Position numbers and translations under genes: made by a program. 64,000 bases of DNA from Bryum argenteum. Lineage: Eukaryota; Streptophyta; Bryopsida; Bryales; Bryaceae. The notes beneath the pieces were generated by a model that was not told the DNA's origin, ran no database searches, and saw nothing but the letters and a program-made list of their open reading frames with translations. The stretch's first letter is position 1. Each line of letters begins with the position of its first letter. The stretch is taken from the NCBI GenBank assembly GCA_037043015.1, contig CM073327.1, positions 3,392,727-3,456,726 of the forward strand, read 5' to 3'. Positions 46,466 to 58,488 of this stretch are shown piece after piece.

Positions 46466-47268
46466 TTTCTATATATAAAAGATCATGATTTGCAATTTGT
46501 TTGTTGTCTGCCCTTGGCGATACATGGTCATGGTCATCATCATGTAAACATGGTACAAAGAGTTTTAAAGATTTTGAAGAGTTTCCATAAGTGGTATTTG
46601 ATTGTTATTAAGAGTTTATTAGAACTTAAGGATATAACAAGGAGGCAAAGGGACAAGGAATGTGGAAAATGAGAATGGGAGCAAAGAAGGAGACAATGAA
46701 CGAGAGATAAAGGAAACATCAAAGGGGAACTAGAAACCGGGAACAAAAGGATAGGAACTGGGAACGGAGGATGGAAACAAGGAACAAATATTGAAAACTA
46801 GAAATGACTTATGGGAACTAGGAACAATTGTTCGGAACTAGGAATGTATGATGGGAATCGGGAAACCAATAAGGAAAGTTGGGGGATAGGGAACTCGTAA
46901 AAATGATGGGAACCATGAAAGGGAGTTTGGAGGTAGGGTACGAGTAAGAAAAAATGGACAATGGGGAACCATAATACAGGACCGGAAACCGGGAAGAATG
47001 GAATGAGGGAACGAAGGACATGCTACAAATCTTAAAGAGCACGGGAACCATAAAGACGGGAACAAAGGACATGCTATAAATCTTTAACAACATGGGGAAC
47101 CAAAGAGGAGGGAACTTGCATATTGATTGCATATCCCATAATTTCAACATCACCAAAAACCTCCAACTTTGTATTTATTTATACCCAAGTTAGGATTTTT
47201 TTACATATTTTATGAATTTCGATTTAACCTTTGTGATGTTAATGTCCGGGGGACACGCGTAAGGACTT
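46466..47268 (+). mobile_element. Helitron-like repeat, family HG, copy 1
   Basis: Starts TCTATATATAAAAG and continues with TTGTTTGT, CTTGGCGAT and CATGGTCATGGTCATCATCA. Then comes a long purine-rich interior built of GGGAAC/AGGAAC words. It ends after a GTCCGGGGGAC hairpin near 47250. Another copy follows directly. It has no coding potential. Helitron assignment is by resemblance of ends only. Confidence 0.45.
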
Positions 47269-48145
47269 GTGTCTATATGTAAAACACAATTTGCGATTTG
47301 TTTGTCTGTCCTTCGTGATCCACCATACATGCATGGTCATGGTCATCATCATCATTTGGTCACCTATACATGCTATTGAGGTATTTGAACATTTTTGAAG
47401 AGTTTCTGTAAGTGGTATTTGATTGTTATTAAGAGTTTTAGATCCTTATAATATAACCAGGAGTCGAGGAAAAGAAATGTGGAAAATGAAAATAGGAGCA
47501 AAGAAGGAGATAATGAACCAAAGATCAAGGGTACATCGGAGGGAAACTATGAACAAGGAACAAAGAATAGGAACTAGAAACGGAGGATGGAAACGAGGGA
47601 CAAAAAATGAGAACTTGGAACTACTGATGGCAATTAGGAATGAATGATGGGAACCGGGAACAAATGATGGAAACCAATAAGGGAAGTTGGAAGACACCAA
47701 TAAGGGAAGTTGGAAGACACCAATAAGGGAAGTTGGAAGACACCAATAAGGGAAGTTGGAGGACAAGGAAATGGGAAGAAAGAAGGGGAGTTTGGAGGTA
47801 GGGAACTAGTAAGAAAAGAATGGAGAATGGGGAACCATAATAGAGGACGGGGGACTAGGAACGATGGAACGAGGGAACACACGACATGCTACAAATTTTA
47901 AAAAGCACGGGAAACCAAAAAGACGAGAGCAGCGGACATGCTATAAATCTTAAACAACATGGAGAACCGACAAGGAGGGATCTTGTATGTTGATTGCATA
48001 TTCCACAATAATCTCAACATTACCAAAAACCTCCAACTTTGTATTTTTATTTATACCTACATTATTTTTTACATGTTTTATGAATTTCTAAGTGACCTTT
48101 TTAATGTCAGTGTCCGGAGGACACAAGTAAGGACTTGTAAATAAA
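47269..48145 (+). mobile_element. Helitron-like repeat, family HG, copy 2
   Basis: Same layout as copy 1: TCTATATGTAAAAC, CATGCATGGTCATGGTCATC, purine-rich GGAAC interior, GTGTCCGGAGGACAC hairpin near 48113. Contains the 23-bp tandem repeat at 47672-47763. Confidence 0.45.
47672..47763 (+). repeat. 23-bp tandem repeat, four copies
   Basis: Unit CACCAATAAGGGAAGTTGGA plus AGA, with the first and last copy slightly different. Confidence 0.9.
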
Positions 48146-50497
48146 CAAATAAATAAATAAAATCCGTTGTTGTGGAAAAGGAAAGCAATGTTTTGAGGGC
48201 CAAAAAAACCATTTTTTGAGGTAAATATGAATTCAAGCTTTTCACATTCTTCTTCCTAGGTGACTTAGGAACATGTCGATGTGGTTTTAACCCTCATGGA
48301 ACCTATAAAACTTAAAGTTATGATTGCTTTTCCACATGGAGGTATCATGGAATTCAAATACAAAGGCCAATTTTCAAAATTAAAAAAGGCATCTAAGAAA
48401 TTATTGGATTGAAATTCTAAATGGTAAGATCATGCCTTATTACCTTTTCTACATATACAAAAAGTAAAACTTGAACAAAATTTAATTTCCAATTTTTGGT
48501 GAATTTTTGAAGTTTCTACATTTTTACAATTTTGGACACAATTTAAAACTTTTTAAAACTTTGATTGTGGATATCTCCTAAAATATGAGGAATTTTGAGA
48601 CATGAGGTGATTTTATAAAAAGGTATGAAAAAAATCTACAATTTGCAAATGGTTCAAAATAAGACTAGTAACTTAAAGGCTGACCAAGGCCAAATCGGCC
48701 CAAAACCGGCCTCTTGAAACTTTAGGGGTTAGTAAAATAAGATCATTGGATATTTCATACAAATAAAAAAAACTCCCAACAAGATACTCATTGGACTTCA
48801 TCTTAATCCTTAAATGTTACATGGTGAGTTTAGTCTAGAAAACACATTTTGTAAAATTCCGTAAAATTTTTATGCATAATAATGAAGGTAATCAACTTAT
48901 ATCTCGATCGTACATCTATACCATGTAATAGAATTATTGTAGGTCACATGGATCGACGCTTGAGTTATGAAGTGTTATAAATTGCAAAATTTTAATGTAT
49001 TAGTACTACTATCATAACGTCATATCGTAATTGCAAATCTCTTAGGATTAAGCTCAATCTTTATTTTAAAAAAAATTGTCTAGTTGAATGGATAGCTCTT
49101 TCTAAGAGCTTTGTAATCATATATAATTTGGTAACATTTGCTTCAATAATCACAGGGTTTTGGCGCACCAAAGGTTGGATACAATTTGACAAAACCAAGA
49201 ATCACATGTTCCAATCTTACGATCAATCATAATCACACATGTAATGAAAGTGAGTGGATGGTAATCACCAAGAGCTCTGTAGTGATATATTATTTCATAA
49301 CGAAGTTTTAGCATGCCAAAGTTCAAAACTTGACGTACAAAAATCACACACCTTGAGCTCAATTGATGACAAGAGGAGGTGCAATAACAGTAAGTGGATA
49401 GTTCTTACTAAGTGCTTGTAGTGATATATGATTTAATAACGTTTGCAAAAAGTTGGGCAAAACTCTTTCAACCATGTTCATGTTATGTATGTTGCCCAAT
49501 TGTGAGCTAGTAATGCACAATCATAGAACAAGTGAAGTAATAGTAATACCAGGAGGTGATCAAAAGGTTCTATACATTTTTGGTGATCAACATACTCAAT
49601 TTTGTACTTGTTTGAAAGTGATCATTCATTTTGGGACAAAATGAACAGGGCTCATCAATAAGACATTTTGGAACAAACGGAGTAAAACATTTAGTTGAAT
49701 AATTTTTTACTTTGAGTAAAAACTCTATTAACAATTTTATCGCAATAAAAATTCTCCAACTACTAGTATTTTGTCTTGATATAGAAACATTCTTTTACCA
49801 AAATATTCATAAAAGAACTCATTTGCTCAAATGATAACCTTGCTCCAAATTTTACAAACCCCTAATTCTCCTTGAAACCTAAAATAAGTTTATGCAATTT
49901 TGGGCAACCTAGGTGAAGGGATTAAAAGTAATAATTTTGCCTAAATTTTCAATAGTTGCTCCTTCTATTGCAAATGTATGTAGTAAACTTTTCAAAGCCA
50001 AATGTAAAACCTTTCTCTAGAGATTTCAGGTTTCAAGCTCGTAAAAGGCAGTCTTTTAGTCATTTTTTTACAAAAAAAATATAAATCAGTATTTTAAATT
50101 CACTACTTAAACCCTAAAGTAACCCAAGTGAAAATTTTCACCGATTTTACAAGGGCCATTTCCAAAAATCTCAAAAAGAATCTTCACAATTTCTGAAAAA
50201 CTTTTGCACAAACTTTGAATATTATGATTTCTCAAAAAGTAAATATCTAACAGTTGGTTTTTGGAATTAAAACTAAAAAAAAGCTAAGGTGAAAGATCTT
50301 AGGGTTGGAAGGTAAAGAAAAGGAACAAGTTAAGTTCACACTCCGAGAGTGCATAGAAGTTGAAAATTGCTCTTTCAAGGTATGTGGCTTCAAAATATAC
50401 AAGGATGGTTGGCCGTTAAGTAATAGTTCATATCTAGGTATTTATTTAAAATGTAGAGGTTGCAAGTATAGTAGTTGGATTTTCTCTTTTCTTAATC
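48146..50497. other. Spacer with repeat families R2 and R1
   Basis: 48160-48770 is an R2 copy. About 48780-49010 shows weak similarity to the long piggyBac-like family. 49840-50420 is an R1 copy (CAATTTTGGGCAACCTAGGT, AAAATTTTCACCGATTTTAC, GTGCATAGAAGTTGAAAATT). No gene. Confidence 0.5.
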
Positions 50498-52155
50498 TCT
50501 ATATATAAAACAAGACGATTGGTTTGTCTATCCTTGGCGATCTATACATGCATGGTCATGGTCATGATCATTTAGTTATGTACAAGTCCTAACCCGTGTC
50601 CTCCGGACACGGACATCAAAAAGGTAAGATCGAAATTTATGAAAACATGTAAAAAGTTCAGACCTAGGTATAAAAAATAATTATACCCTATTAAGAATCC
50701 TCCAACTACGTATTTCTTTTTATACCTGAGTTTAAATTTTTAGTTTTTTACGTGTTTTAAAAAAAAAATTGATCGGCCCTTTTTGATGTCCTAGCCCGAA
50801 GGATATAGGTTAGGACTTCTATATACCGATGTCCTTTGGACAAAAATAAAAAATAAAAAAATAGTATTCAATTAATTAGTGAGTAAGTTCCCCTCGTCCC
50901 ATGGGTAAGCACTTTATTTGGTGCTCTTCAAAAACTACACCCTATCCTCGGTTCCCTCGTAAACGGTCTTCCTACTTTTTAAGATTTATAGCATGTCCTG
51001 CGTTCCCTTTTTCTGGGTTACCCATGCTTTGGCCCGTTCCCCGTTCTCATCATTTCTTTTGTGTTTCAACAACTTTCCTTTTTGGTTTCCGTCATTTGTT
51101 CCTAGTTTCCATCATTTGTATGTAGTTCCCATCATTCGTTTTTGGTTCTCATTATTTGTTAGTAGCTCTCATCCTCCTTTCGTAATTCTTATCCTTTAAT
51201 CTCGATTCATGGTTCCCCTCCGATGTTCCCTTGATCTCCCCTCAAGTGACTCTTTCTTTGCTCCCATTTTTATGTTCCATATTCCTTGTCTCTTCAACTC
51301 CTTGTATTTTTATTATTGGGATCTAATAAACTCTTAATAACAACCACATACCATTTAGAGAACTCTTCAAAATCTTTAGAACAGTTACTCTTTATGTCGT
51401 GTATACATGACCAACTGATAATGGCCATGACCATGCATGTCTTTGATTAATTTCTCCCCCACATCCCGATGGATGAGCTTTTTATTTGGTGCTCCTCAAG
51501 AACTGATCCCTATCCTTGGTTCTCTCGTTGATTGTATCTCCTTGCTTTATAAGAATTTTAGGATATCCTTCATTCCATGAATCCCTACTTCCCAGCTGTC
51601 CTCTGTTCTATTCTGGTTCCCCATTCTCTTTTTCTTTACTAATCACTCCCAACCTCTAATTTCCCATTCGTGGTTTTCATCCTTTGTTCCCGATTCTGGC
51701 TCCCCCATCCGGCCATCCCCCAATTTCCCTTCTTGGTTTCATCGTTTGTTCCCGATTTCCATAATTTGTTCCCGGTTCCTATCATACATTGACATGTGGT
51801 TCTCATTATTTGTTTTTGTTCCCATTCTCCGTGCCCAATTCCTAGTTCTTGTTTCATGTTCCGTTGATCTCCTCTTTACTCCTTACTTTGCTCCATTTTA
51901 CATGTTCCTCATTCCTTGTCACTTCGACTCTTGTTATGTTAATGAGATTTAATACATTCTTAATAACAATCAAGTACCACCTACGGAAATCCTTCAAAAT
52001 CTTTAAAACTCTTCATACCGTGTATACTCTCATGGGCAAACCACACTACTACCGGGAAGGATCACCAAGGGCAAACAGAGAAAACCGGCTGCATCAGGTC
52101 GGGCAACCTGCAAAGGATCGCTAGCAGGTAATCGTGTTCTTTTATATATAGATAC
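50498..52155. mobile_element. Rearranged Helitron-like HG copies, mostly minus orientation
   Basis: 50498 begins TCTCTATATATAAAAC after an A and runs about 90 bp as an HG 5' end. It then meets an inverted HG 3' part (GTGTCCTCCGGACACGG). From about 50878 and again from about 51460 there are minus-oriented copies with pyrimidine-rich GTTCC interiors, each beginning with GGTAAGCACTTTATTTGGTGCTC-like ends (hairpin ends). The second stops at TTTATATATAGAT near 52150. At least three copies or parts of copies, head-to-head and truncated. Confidence 0.45.
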
Positions 52156-53039
52156 ACGGCATGAAGACTTTTAAAGATTTTGAAGAGTTTCCATAAGTGG
52201 TATTTCATTGTTATTAATAATTTGTTAGATTCACATAATATAACAAAGAGTCAAAGAGACAAGGAATATGGAACATGAAAATAGGAACAAAGGAGTGAAC
52301 AGGTGATTACGCAAACATTGGTGGAGAACAAAGGATAGGAACTTGAAACACGGAAGACAAGAACATGGAACAAATAATGAGAACCAAGAACGAATGATGA
52401 GAACTAGGTACAAATGATGGAAACTAAGAACGGCAGTTGTAGGACATGGAACAGGAAACAAACGATAAAATCGGGAACATGAGTTTGGAGAGAGGCAATG
52501 AGTAACATAAAAAAATGAATACAACTGATAAAAACCGGGAACATGAGTTTGGAGATAGACAATGAGTAACATAAAAAAATGAATAATGAAGAATCTGAAC
52601 GGAAGATGGGGATCTAGGAACCAGGGAAGGAGGAAAGAGAGGACATGCTATAAATCTTAAAAAGCACAGAGAATTGAGAAATAAGAAACAAAAGACATGC
52701 TATAAATCTTAAAAAGTAGAGAGGCCATCAACGACGGAACCAAGGATAGGGGGTAGTTTTTGAAGAGCACCAAATAAAGAGCTCACATATTGGGATTTGG
52801 AAGACCTTACTCACAATTTTTTTGTGTTTTTTTTTAATTTTCTTTTTGCGGAGGACATGGGTATATGTTTGTCTATCTTTGTAAAGAAGTAGTGCATGTA
52901 TGTCCTTGGCAATCCATACATGCATGGTCATGGTGATGGTCATCATCATTTGATCATGCAAGTACGGCATGAAAAGTTTTAAAGAGTTTAAAGAGTTTCA
53001 ATAAGTAGTATTTGATTGTTGTCAACAAACTATATTCCT
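52156..53039 (+). mobile_element. Helitron-like HG copies 5 and 6 (plus orientation, the last truncated)
   Basis: 52156-52812 is purine-rich and ends AAGAGCACCAAATAAAGAGC then ACCTTACTCAC. 52850-53035 is the start of another copy (CATGCATGGTCATGGTGATGG, AGTATTTGATTGTTGTCAA), cut off at the border of the inverted LEA_2-PGM module. Confidence 0.4.
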
Positions 53040-54060
53040 ATCAAGGAGTATGTGCTTGTATGAGCTGCACATGTACAGTAACCACCAACAAATTTACGAT
53101 TAGAATTGAAACAAGAAAACATGCTGCAATCTTCAAACTATTGCTATGTTCACAAGAATAATCCAGATTGCCAACTATAAATTGTATCGGAGAGATGATG
53201 TAGTAAATTATACCATAAATCGAAGAACTTCCAATGAGAACTAGCACTTCTCTTTTATTATATTACTTTTTAACAAACTATCTACTTCTTATCTCAAAAA
53301 AACACCATGATTTGGTTCAAACACCCGTCTCCCAATAATACTAGGATTTGATATTAATGAGTAATCCAGACCATATTCAAATATATCAATGAGTGATCTA
53401 AACCATCAGAAAAATTAACCATGGTATTTTTCCTGAAACGAAGGGAGTACTATTAACGCTAGCTCTTATTACAAGCTACTTGTTCTCGCTTTTTGCTAGA
53501 TTTCTTCATTTACAAAAATTGCTTGCATTTTGTGACATCCTTGTAGAGTTCCACTGTTGGGTATTCTGCCATTACTGGCCGCCTTACTCTACAGCTCTTA
53601 TGGATTCAACAATCCTTCATTCATGCTCAAAATGCATCTAGTCAAAACTAGTCTTACAGTTCGCTTAAATGCACAGTATTCACTTGTATATGTCAATTGA
53701 TACTAATCCTAAACCTGCTCTTACTCACACTTAAGCACCATGATCCGCTTCAATGTTATCTATATGCTAGCACTTCATTCAAAGATCACTTTTTTATGAA
53801 AAGATCCATGCAAAATGAATGCACTTGAAATCATTCGCATACAATAGCAAACATGCTCCCATGTGTCCAAACCATCACCAAGAAGAAATTGTTTGTGTTA
53901 AAACGTTTGCTCTAAATGCATACAATACATTCATGCTACCTTCGATGGATCTTCATATTTCTTCATAAACAAGGATGTACTCACTTGGTTACAACATAAC
54001 AAATTAAACATTGATTCTTCATCCACAATATTCAGAATTTACATTGACAACTATACAATT
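53040..54060. other. Spacer of the inverted module with an insertion
   Basis: Reverse-complement homologue of 19032-19620: GAGCTGCACATGTACAG, AAATTGTATCGGAGAGATGA and TCAATTGATACTAATCC are shared. About 300 bp at roughly 53215-53520 has no counterpart. Part of this (about 53280-53446) looks like a diverged Stowaway-type MITE: the right end is ACGAAGGGAGTAC, and the left half repeats ACACCATGATT against ATACCATGGTT inverted. Confidence 0.6.
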
Positions 54061-54785
54061 CTATTGTGATGGGTCACAAGATGACCAAGCCAAACCACCA
54101 TTAGAGTTAGCATGGGAGAAGTTACCATTCGGCGGAGTCCTATCGATTGTCTCGCACCGTTTGGTTATCCACCTCGCCTTGCGGTCGTTGCGCATGACAC
54201 GAGACTTGAAGGTGAATACCAAGTCCACACCACTCGAGTTCCGGAGTACCAAGTCCAACAACAACGCCGACTCCTTCTTCAATGGGTACCCCTCTCCTCT
54301 CAAGTCCACTATCACCGTGCGACTCTCTTTCGGCTTCAATCCGAATCCCAATGGCACCTCCTGTTGCACAATCTGCTGTCCCTTGTACTCCACCCACACA
54401 CTCATACGGCGGAAAGTGGAGAAGCATTTCAATGTCTTGTTCGGATTCCTTGCCGTGAGATTCACGCTAAACTCACTGCTCACCTGCCATAAGCACATGC
54501 ATCATGGCCAATACCCCAACTTAGCCTTAAATCAACTGAAGCATTTCGATGTACTCCAAATGTGCAAGCTACCTCCGCCGATGATATTACCTGATATGGC
54601 GAGTTAGTGGTGTTCCGGTAGACAACCATGTTGTGGATGTTCACATCCTCCAGGCCTAGCGTCGGCGGTGCCTGACAGTCACCGATCGTGTAGAGGAAAA
54701 GATAGGGGAGCCACAGAGGAGAAACGAATAAGATCCCTGCGAACGCCATGAGGCCGCAAGTGGCACATGTCTCGGAACAAGACAG
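54061..54785 (-). CDS. LEA_2/NHL-like membrane protein, copy E (original start codon lost)
   Basis: Exon 1 ends at 54591, exon 2 is 54483-54061. The frame is open throughout: a membrane segment (FAGILFVSPLWLPYLFLYT), LEDVNIHNMVVYRN, FSVNLTARNPNK, FRRMSVWVEYKG, VPLGFGLKPKESRTVIVDL and the end SSCDPSQ. The position of the ATG used in copies B-D is CTG here (54785-54783). The next in-frame ATG is codon 13 at 54749, in the context GCCTCATGG, which would still keep the membrane segment and give 193 residues. It may be a functional gene with a shortened cytosolic tail, or a decaying copy. Closest overall to copy B in its C-terminus. Confidence 0.72.
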
Positions 54786-55329
54786 GGTACGACTGTCCCC
54801 TCTACCCTTGATCAATCTCAACAGGGCTATGACCGAGCTGAGTAGTGCAATGATCGAGCTTTGCTAGACAGAGAGTTAATCGCCTCGCTGCTGCGGCTTG
54901 ACAGGATCTGCTGGATGTACGCAAAACCTCGACCACGAGATCTACCGCGACAACGGCAATTTGTGATGCAATGCCCGGGCTATCTAGACTGCTTGCAGAG
55001 GACTCCGGTACAAAGCAGCTGCATAACATAAGCTTCCGAACTGGCCTCAAGCCTTCTCGAAGCGAACAAGTGCATAAAAGAGCAGATAAGTAGGGAGAGA
55101 CGAGTGAAACCAGGGAATGAAACACCACCCAGTACCAAGCATCGCCTTCCTCGATTTGTCTGCAGAAGTCGGCCAATATTGTCGGTGGGAAAGTGAGCAC
55201 TACTGTAGCTTGCCGACTAAGATGAGCGCCGAGGATTCTCATGACGACTGGATCCAGTAAAAGCATTTGTTGGCGAATCTTTGACATTTTTACTTGAAAT
55301 TTGAGGCTGGTTGGTACAAGATGTTCCAA

Positions 55330-56072
55330 ACTTGTTCACAAACCCCAAGTTCACCTTCTGGTACATCATTAAACCATTTCGTAATTTTTACTAGACCTTT
55401 TCTAATTGTCAATTCCTGATCAATTTTTTCGATCATCAGCTATGATGTATGATGCTCTTCATGGAGTTACTGGTTTGTACGCCACGAGAATCTTCTTGGA
55501 GGAGTTGGGAGCTCAGGAGAGCTCAGTGTTGAACTGCGTCCCGAGTGTAAGACAGACATTGCATTTGTCTTGTTTTCTCCTTTCGTTTGTTGGTTTTAGG
55601 GTTTCGAGAGCATGCTTTAGTGGTGAAATACGCATAGATCTGAGAGTTTGTAATCTGATGTAGCTTTTTCTCTTCTGCAGGAGGACTTCGGTGAAGGCCA
55701 CCCTGACCCCAACTTGACCTACGGTGAAGAACTTGTGCTAGTGATGGGGATTGGGCAAGAAGCTGGTCGATGAAGTTCCTGATATTGGTGATGCGGCTGA
55801 TGGTAGAACCAACAGAAGCATGGTTTTGGGCAAGATGGACAGTCATACTCTCGAATTACCTATTATCAGTCGGTGTAATGCCCATGCTTACATGGTGATC
55901 AATTTCGGAGATGGATCAACAGGAACATATGGAACATCTGATTGTGGTAGCATACATATATGAGTGATGATGTTTGAATTGTGTTGTTGAGATGTGGCTT
56001 CAGGTGAAGGTAGCCTTGAAGCTATCGGAGATTGAGGAGTTCACAGGCCGCTCGGAGCCCACAGTGATCACT
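55330..56072 (+). pseudogene. Phosphoglucomutase remnant, copy E
   Basis: Plus-strand pieces: part of exon 8, exon 9 (YDALHGVTGLYATRIFLEEL, about 55440-55549), and exon 10 from 55681 ([20 protein letters not shown]) with a frame change and substitutions in the metal loop (about 55775-55840). Then, after a non-matching stretch, exon 18 (about 56003-56072, ALKLSEIEEFTGRSEPTVIT). Exons 1-7 and 11-17 are missing. It shares the ATRIFLEELG variant with copy A. Confidence 0.87.
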
Positions 56073-56755
56073 TAGATGCTGTGTGCGTGCACAGGGAGGA
56101 GTAGGGCAGAGCATGGACAGTGCTTCGTGGGGACTGGGAGGAGTCCGAGAGCTGCAGGCAAGCAAACTGTGCAGGAGTGTTTTTTCTTACATTTTTTCGA
56201 TCATGGTGTTTTCTTGTGAATCTGATTGTCGACAATAACACAATTGGTGACTCGTGTACGAGGAGCCAGGTATATCCAGTCATTCATTTTGGTAGGTGTT
56301 GATGACATGCTGTTCTTTGATCCTCGAGTGAGACTCTTCGTTTCTTGTGCGTTTGTGGTTACATTTACAGCTTAGGCCTCAGGCTTCCAATACAATGACT
56401 CTTGGCTCTCCAATGTTGTGGAGAGTTTTCCCTGAAGTCGACTGAGGCTATATTCTGGTCGTTCTGGTCGACTAGGGTTTGGTTGGCTTTCTAGGTTTAG
56501 GTTGTATGAAGAAAAACCATATTTGTAAATTGGAAAATGTTTCTAAACCTATCGAAGAAGTCCATTCAAGTTTCAAAAATTCCTCATACTTTAGGAGATA
56601 TTTACTGTCAACGTTTGAAAACATCATTCATAATCTGCTCAAAACTGCCCAAAATTCTGATATATGCTTGTTTATCCTTAAAACCTGCCCAAAATCATCT
56701 AAATCACAGAAAGCTCAAATTTCACCAAAAATTGGATTTTTTTTTTTCTTTCTCA

Positions 56756-56793
<38 letters not shown>

Positions 56794-56800
56794 TACACAT
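56073..56800. other. PGM 3' flank and R2 repeat of the inverted module
   Basis: Reverse-complement homologue of 15885-16560, including ACACAATTGGTGACTCGTGT and GACTCTTGGC, then R2. Ends in a T-run of about 33 at 56758-56791, where the counterpart in copy A has only a short A-rich stretch. Confidence 0.65.
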
Positions 56801-57507
56801 AAATAAGGTTTTAAGGAATGGTCTCAATGTTCAGATTTTTGATCCAATTATTCATCATATTCCATTTTTATATACACCTAAGCAACATTCTTGTGTTGAT
56901 TAAAATGCAAAAAAGTAATAAAATTACAACCATTCAAAAAAGTAAATAAACAAATAAATAAATATATGTATATATATAATGCTCCATTTACGGCTAAATA
57001 TTCCACTTGCTCTAAATCATTGAAAAATGGAAATTATGAATTTTTTTTTTTGAATTTGTGTGTTCTCTACATGTATATTTAGGTGCGTAACTTGTAAAAT
57101 CTAATAAAAAAAAATATATGAGTCTTATATATAGTGACCAAAAGTTAAATTCTTGAACCTGAAAGGAGAAAACATGAAAGAAATAGGATAGTTTTGGTGT
57201 CCTTTTTGGGACCCCAAGCTTGCCAGTGCCCAAGGATCGCTACAAAATAAACCAAACAAATTTCCAAATAGTTGAATGGATATTACCAAAATTCACTAGT
57301 GATTTTGCCATGAAAAATCAAAACGAGTTAACTTGACAATACTCTAAACCAAAAAGTGTAATATGGTCAAGAGGCCCTTGACTATATTATCTTGATGAGG
57401 TTATTTCACGCTATTATTTTTGCACAAAGGGCAATCAATGGGAGTTCAACCCCTAACTATTCTTACATACTTGGATGGTCTTTTGTCATTTTGGGCAGCC
57501 TAGGTTC
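56801..57507. other. AT-rich spacer
   Basis: Nothing recognised except low-complexity AT and TA-rich runs near 56940-56990. Confidence 0.3.
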
Positions 57508-58488
57508 TTAACCCTTAAACGCCCACGATGTCGAAAAACGACATTTTGGATGTACATCCAGAAACTTTGAAGAGCCATATCTTCTTCACCCAAGGTCCGT
57601 TTTGGATGAAATCACTTGGATTAGGTTCCAAATCAAGTCTAGTTTGTGTTGTAAAATTTTCAAGCCCATACAATAAAGTATGAATAAATGGAATGCACTT
57701 TAGTGAAGACAGCTCTTGTTTTTGGGATTCCAAGCATGGGGCATGTATTACCATTGCAAGCCAATTACGTGAAATTAAAAATAGTTTTTCATGATTTTTT
57801 TTTCATGGTCATGATCTTAAGGTGATTCTTAACAACTTTGTAGTGAGAAGTTTTTTGATCCAAATGATTTTGCTATTGGATTTGCAATGATGTTTTGTCA
57901 ACAGAAATAGTGAGAAAATGGATGATATTTGAGGAGCTATATCTCCCTCATCCACCGTTGGATTTCAACTTAATTTTCTAGGATGGCCTCCAATTAGAGT
58001 CTAGTCTAAGTGGTAGAAACCTTAACAAGATCGAAAATGTTTTGAAGATAAGGCATGAAATTGAATGCAAAGGGTCTAGTTTTGGACTATTTTTCCTTTG
58101 TAAAATGTTCGGTAGTTTTTACCATTGCATGGCTTTTTTTTGAGTCAAAATTTTTTTTTGATGAATTTTTGTTGGGTAAAGGACTTATTAAGATGAAGGT
58201 GAACATCTTTCTAGTTGGTGATTTTTTCATTGCAATAGGTATATTGGTAGCATTTCCACCTCAAAGTGAAAATGATGAAATTTTGCAGTTTGTTTTTGAT
58301 ATTAATATGTTATGATCTCCCGATCTATAAGGCCTCATGACTCAAATTTTGGTCCACATGATCTTTGATAAGTCTATTATAAGTTTGTACGGTTGAGATC
58401 TTAAGAGCTTCTCTTGATTTTCATTTATGACGATTTCTATGGAAATGTGCTTTTCTGCTAAAAATAGGCTCGGGCGTTTAGGGGTTAA
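57508..58488. mobile_element. piggyBac-like non-autonomous element (981 bp)
   Basis: TTAA at both edges (57508-57511, 58485-58488). Left end TTAACCCTTAAACGCCCA; right end, reverse-complemented, TTAACCCCTAAACGCCCG. No transposase ORF; the interior is AT-rich. Diverged relatives of the interior occur at 2352-2580, 35640-36270 and 39360-40140, so this is a multi-copy family. It is inserted next to repeat R1. Confidence 0.75.

Noticed and set aside
47446-47882. Repetitive Phe/Pro/Ser ORFs in the GGAAC regions
   Set aside because: Translation of purine/pyrimidine-skewed repeat words; all frames look alike and none is conserved.
56479-56806. Phe-rich ORF ending in a T-run
   Set aside because: Repeat R2 plus poly(T); no coding signal.
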